Below are positions 63,164 to 64,000 of a stretch of 64,000 bases of DNA, piece by piece. The stretch's first letter is position 1. Every line of letters begins with the position of its first letter. The stretch comes from Pelagibacterium nitratireducens (GTDB lineage: Bacteria > Pseudomonadota > Alphaproteobacteria > Rhizobiales > Devosiaceae). Where the stretch lies: assembly GCF_037044555.1 (NCBI RefSeq), contig NZ_CP146275.1:2522501-2586500 (forward strand), in the 5' to 3' direction. A model generated the notes under the pieces. That model ran no database searches. It worked only from the letters and a program-made list of their open reading frames with translations, and was not told where the DNA came from. The position numbers and the translations under genes were made by a program.

Positions 63164-63284
63164 GTCATCCTCGGGCTTGACCCGGGGAGTGAGTGCCGTC
63201 CGTAGGCAAATCGCTCCGGTGGAGCGATTTGAGGCGCGAACGCCCGGAGCGCTATGCGCGAGGGCAGCAACGCCCGAGGATGAC
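63164..63284. repeat. Structured repeat A with 13-bp terminal inverted repeats
   Basis: GTCATCCTCGGGC (63164-63176) and GCCCGAGGATGAC (63272-63284) are exact complements. Inside are an 11-bp hairpin with a GGT loop (63207-63217 and 63221-63231) and a GCGC-TAT-GCGC hairpin (63249-63259). It is related to unit B at 63782. Confidence 0.75.
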
Positions 63285-63706
63285 GCGGGTGAAGTTGGAA
63301 ACGCTGCGTAAAAAACTTTATCCCCGTCCCCAGTCCCTCGTGCCATTCTCCTCGCACGGCCGCACCAGAGACGAGGATGCATACGAGCTTCCGGTGAGGG
63401 CAGGATGGAGAAAGGGGAAGCATGGGTCCGAGCCTAGGACCACATCGGTCTCCAGGCGCTCCAGAATGTCCGTTGGCCGATCCGGGTTCCATGCGGGTCG
63501 CCGCAGGGAAGGCCCAAAGCGGACGGATGGCCGGGCGAGGATGGGAGTCCACGTCGTACTCCCGAAAGGGAGAGGGGCACCGACGGGAGGTTGGCAGGGA
63601 AAGTGGGCACCGGTTTCCCGGTTCGCCAACCGACCCACCAAAAATGCCAATATCCCGGACGACAAACCCCAGCCCGAGACGCCGCCATAAGCCAAAAACC
63701 CCGGAT

Positions 63707-63768
63707 GCGTGGGGCGATGATCGCTTCATATAAAAACTAAATCATGCGGAGCGTTCATCGCCCCATGC
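63707..63768. other. Long stem element, possible small RNA or processing site
   Basis: GCGTGGGGCGATGA (63707-63720) pairs with TCATCGCCCCATGC (63755-63768) over 14 bp, with one G-U pair. The 34-nt interior is AT-rich, with a possible inner CGCT/AGCG stem. It lies 14 bp before repeat B. Confidence 0.45.
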
Positions 63769-63781
63769 CGTCTACTTCGAT

Positions 63782-63867
63782 CCGTCCTTCGGCCAATCGT
63801 GCCGGTGGCACGATTGGAGGTGAGAAGGCCAGGAGAGCTAAGCTCGAATGGCAATCAAAGCCCGAGG
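63782..63867. repeat. Structured repeat B, covarying homolog of repeat A
   Basis: It aligns with 63196-63279 over about 85 nt. The first stem (63793-63803 and 63807-63817; GGT loop) and the second (GAGC-TAA-GCTC, 63835-63845) keep their pairing despite different bases. The flanking 13-bp inverted repeats of A are not present. Confidence 0.72.
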
Positions 63868-63916
63868 CGATCTCGCCGTCGGAGGTTTTGTCATGCGCGG
63901 CTGCATAAGCGCAAAC

Positions 63917-64000
63917 TTATCCACCATCCTTCCAACGGATGCGATAAAGGTCGAAGCGGCGGTCGCGCAGGTTGCGCACCGCACCCTGCGAGCGGGCCCA
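63917..64000 (-). CDS. 3' end of an unidentified gene, 5' part beyond the window
   Basis: On the minus strand the frame reads in from base 64000 and ends in RNLRDRRFDLYRIRWKDGG before TAA at 63917-63919. Composition is that of a real basic C-terminus, but 27 residues are too few to name a family. Confidence 0.5.
   Translation of the reverse strand, partial: WARSQGAVRNLRDRRFDLYRIRWKDGG

Larger units (their letters stand above)
63093..63916. other. 824-bp noncoding stretch with structured repeats
   Basis: No reading frame here resembles a protein; the open frames are arginine/proline-rich and run in several phases. The stretch holds a 121-bp element bounded by 13-bp inverted repeats (63164-63284), a related unit at 63782-63867 and a long stem at 63707-63768. 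Confidence 0.6.

Noticed and set aside
63301..63700. Overlapping 80-165 codon frames in the last kilobase
   Set aside because: They occur in several phases on both strands, are rich in Arg/Pro/Gly, lack ribosome sites and resemble no protein.

Overview
The window reads as a chromosomal segment of a GC-rich alphaproteobacterium. Gene content and repeats suggest Hyphomicrobiales close to Devosia/Pelagibacterium; this is inferred from protein style, not from a marker gene. I see no rRNA, tRNA, CRISPR array, transposase or phage gene. It is an accessory, nutrient-scavenging region: seven solute-uptake systems (TRAP, tripartite tricarboxylate, sugar-type ABC, cyanate/nitrate-type ABC, peptide ABC, thiosulfate YeeE, plus TDT, TSUP and AEC carriers), each beside catabolic enzymes and a local regulator.

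Layout. (1) 1-14.6 kb: a TRAP transporter, an alpha/beta hydrolase, asparaginase, aldehyde dehydrogenase, PuuE-like deacetylase, ACMSD-like amidohydrolase, GntR regulator, a ThDP-dependent decarboxylase-like enzyme and a TctCBA transporter. Two near-identical 16-bp palindromes (7577 and 14573) link the two halves. (2) 14.6-17.8 kb: a shortened HxlR regulator, a TDT carrier and a LysR regulator. (3) 17.8-33.1 kb: a LacI regulon with two histidinol-dehydrogenase paralogs, an SDR, a bicupin, an RraA-like protein, an amidase with a small coupled partner, a sugar-type ABC importer and a hydrolase/SnoaL fusion. Five matches to one LacI-type palindrome mark its promoters. (4) 33.2-38.9 kb: a cyanate operon (cynA-cynB-cynD-cynS) with a divergent sigma-54 activator and an exact -24/-12 promoter. 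(5) 39-49.6 kb: a TSUP carrier, a Dpp-type importer, a cytoplasmic gamma-glutamyltransferase, a GntR regulator and an Xaa-Pro peptidase. (6) 49.6-53.8 kb: cueR-copA and an Xre/RES toxin-antitoxin pair. (7) 53.8-59.8 kb: a thiosulfate module (sulfurtransferase, YeeE, Cys-repeat exported protein), an AEC carrier and cfa. (8) 59.9-63.1 kb: an ECF42-type sigma factor with its YCII partner, an exported hydrolase and a VOC protein. (9) 63.1-64 kb: noncoding, repeat-rich DNA and the 3' end of a further gene.

Recurring themes. Four operons place a strong hairpin directly after the gene for a periplasmic protein and before the membrane genes. A roughly 100-bp two-hairpin repeat occurs three times with neighbouring stop codons embedded in its ends. 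Two copies of another structured repeat in the last kilobase differ by compensatory base changes.

Most promising for novelty are the LacI-controlled double-HisD pathway, whose substrate is unknown, the sigma-54 control of cyanate use, and the covarying structured repeats.
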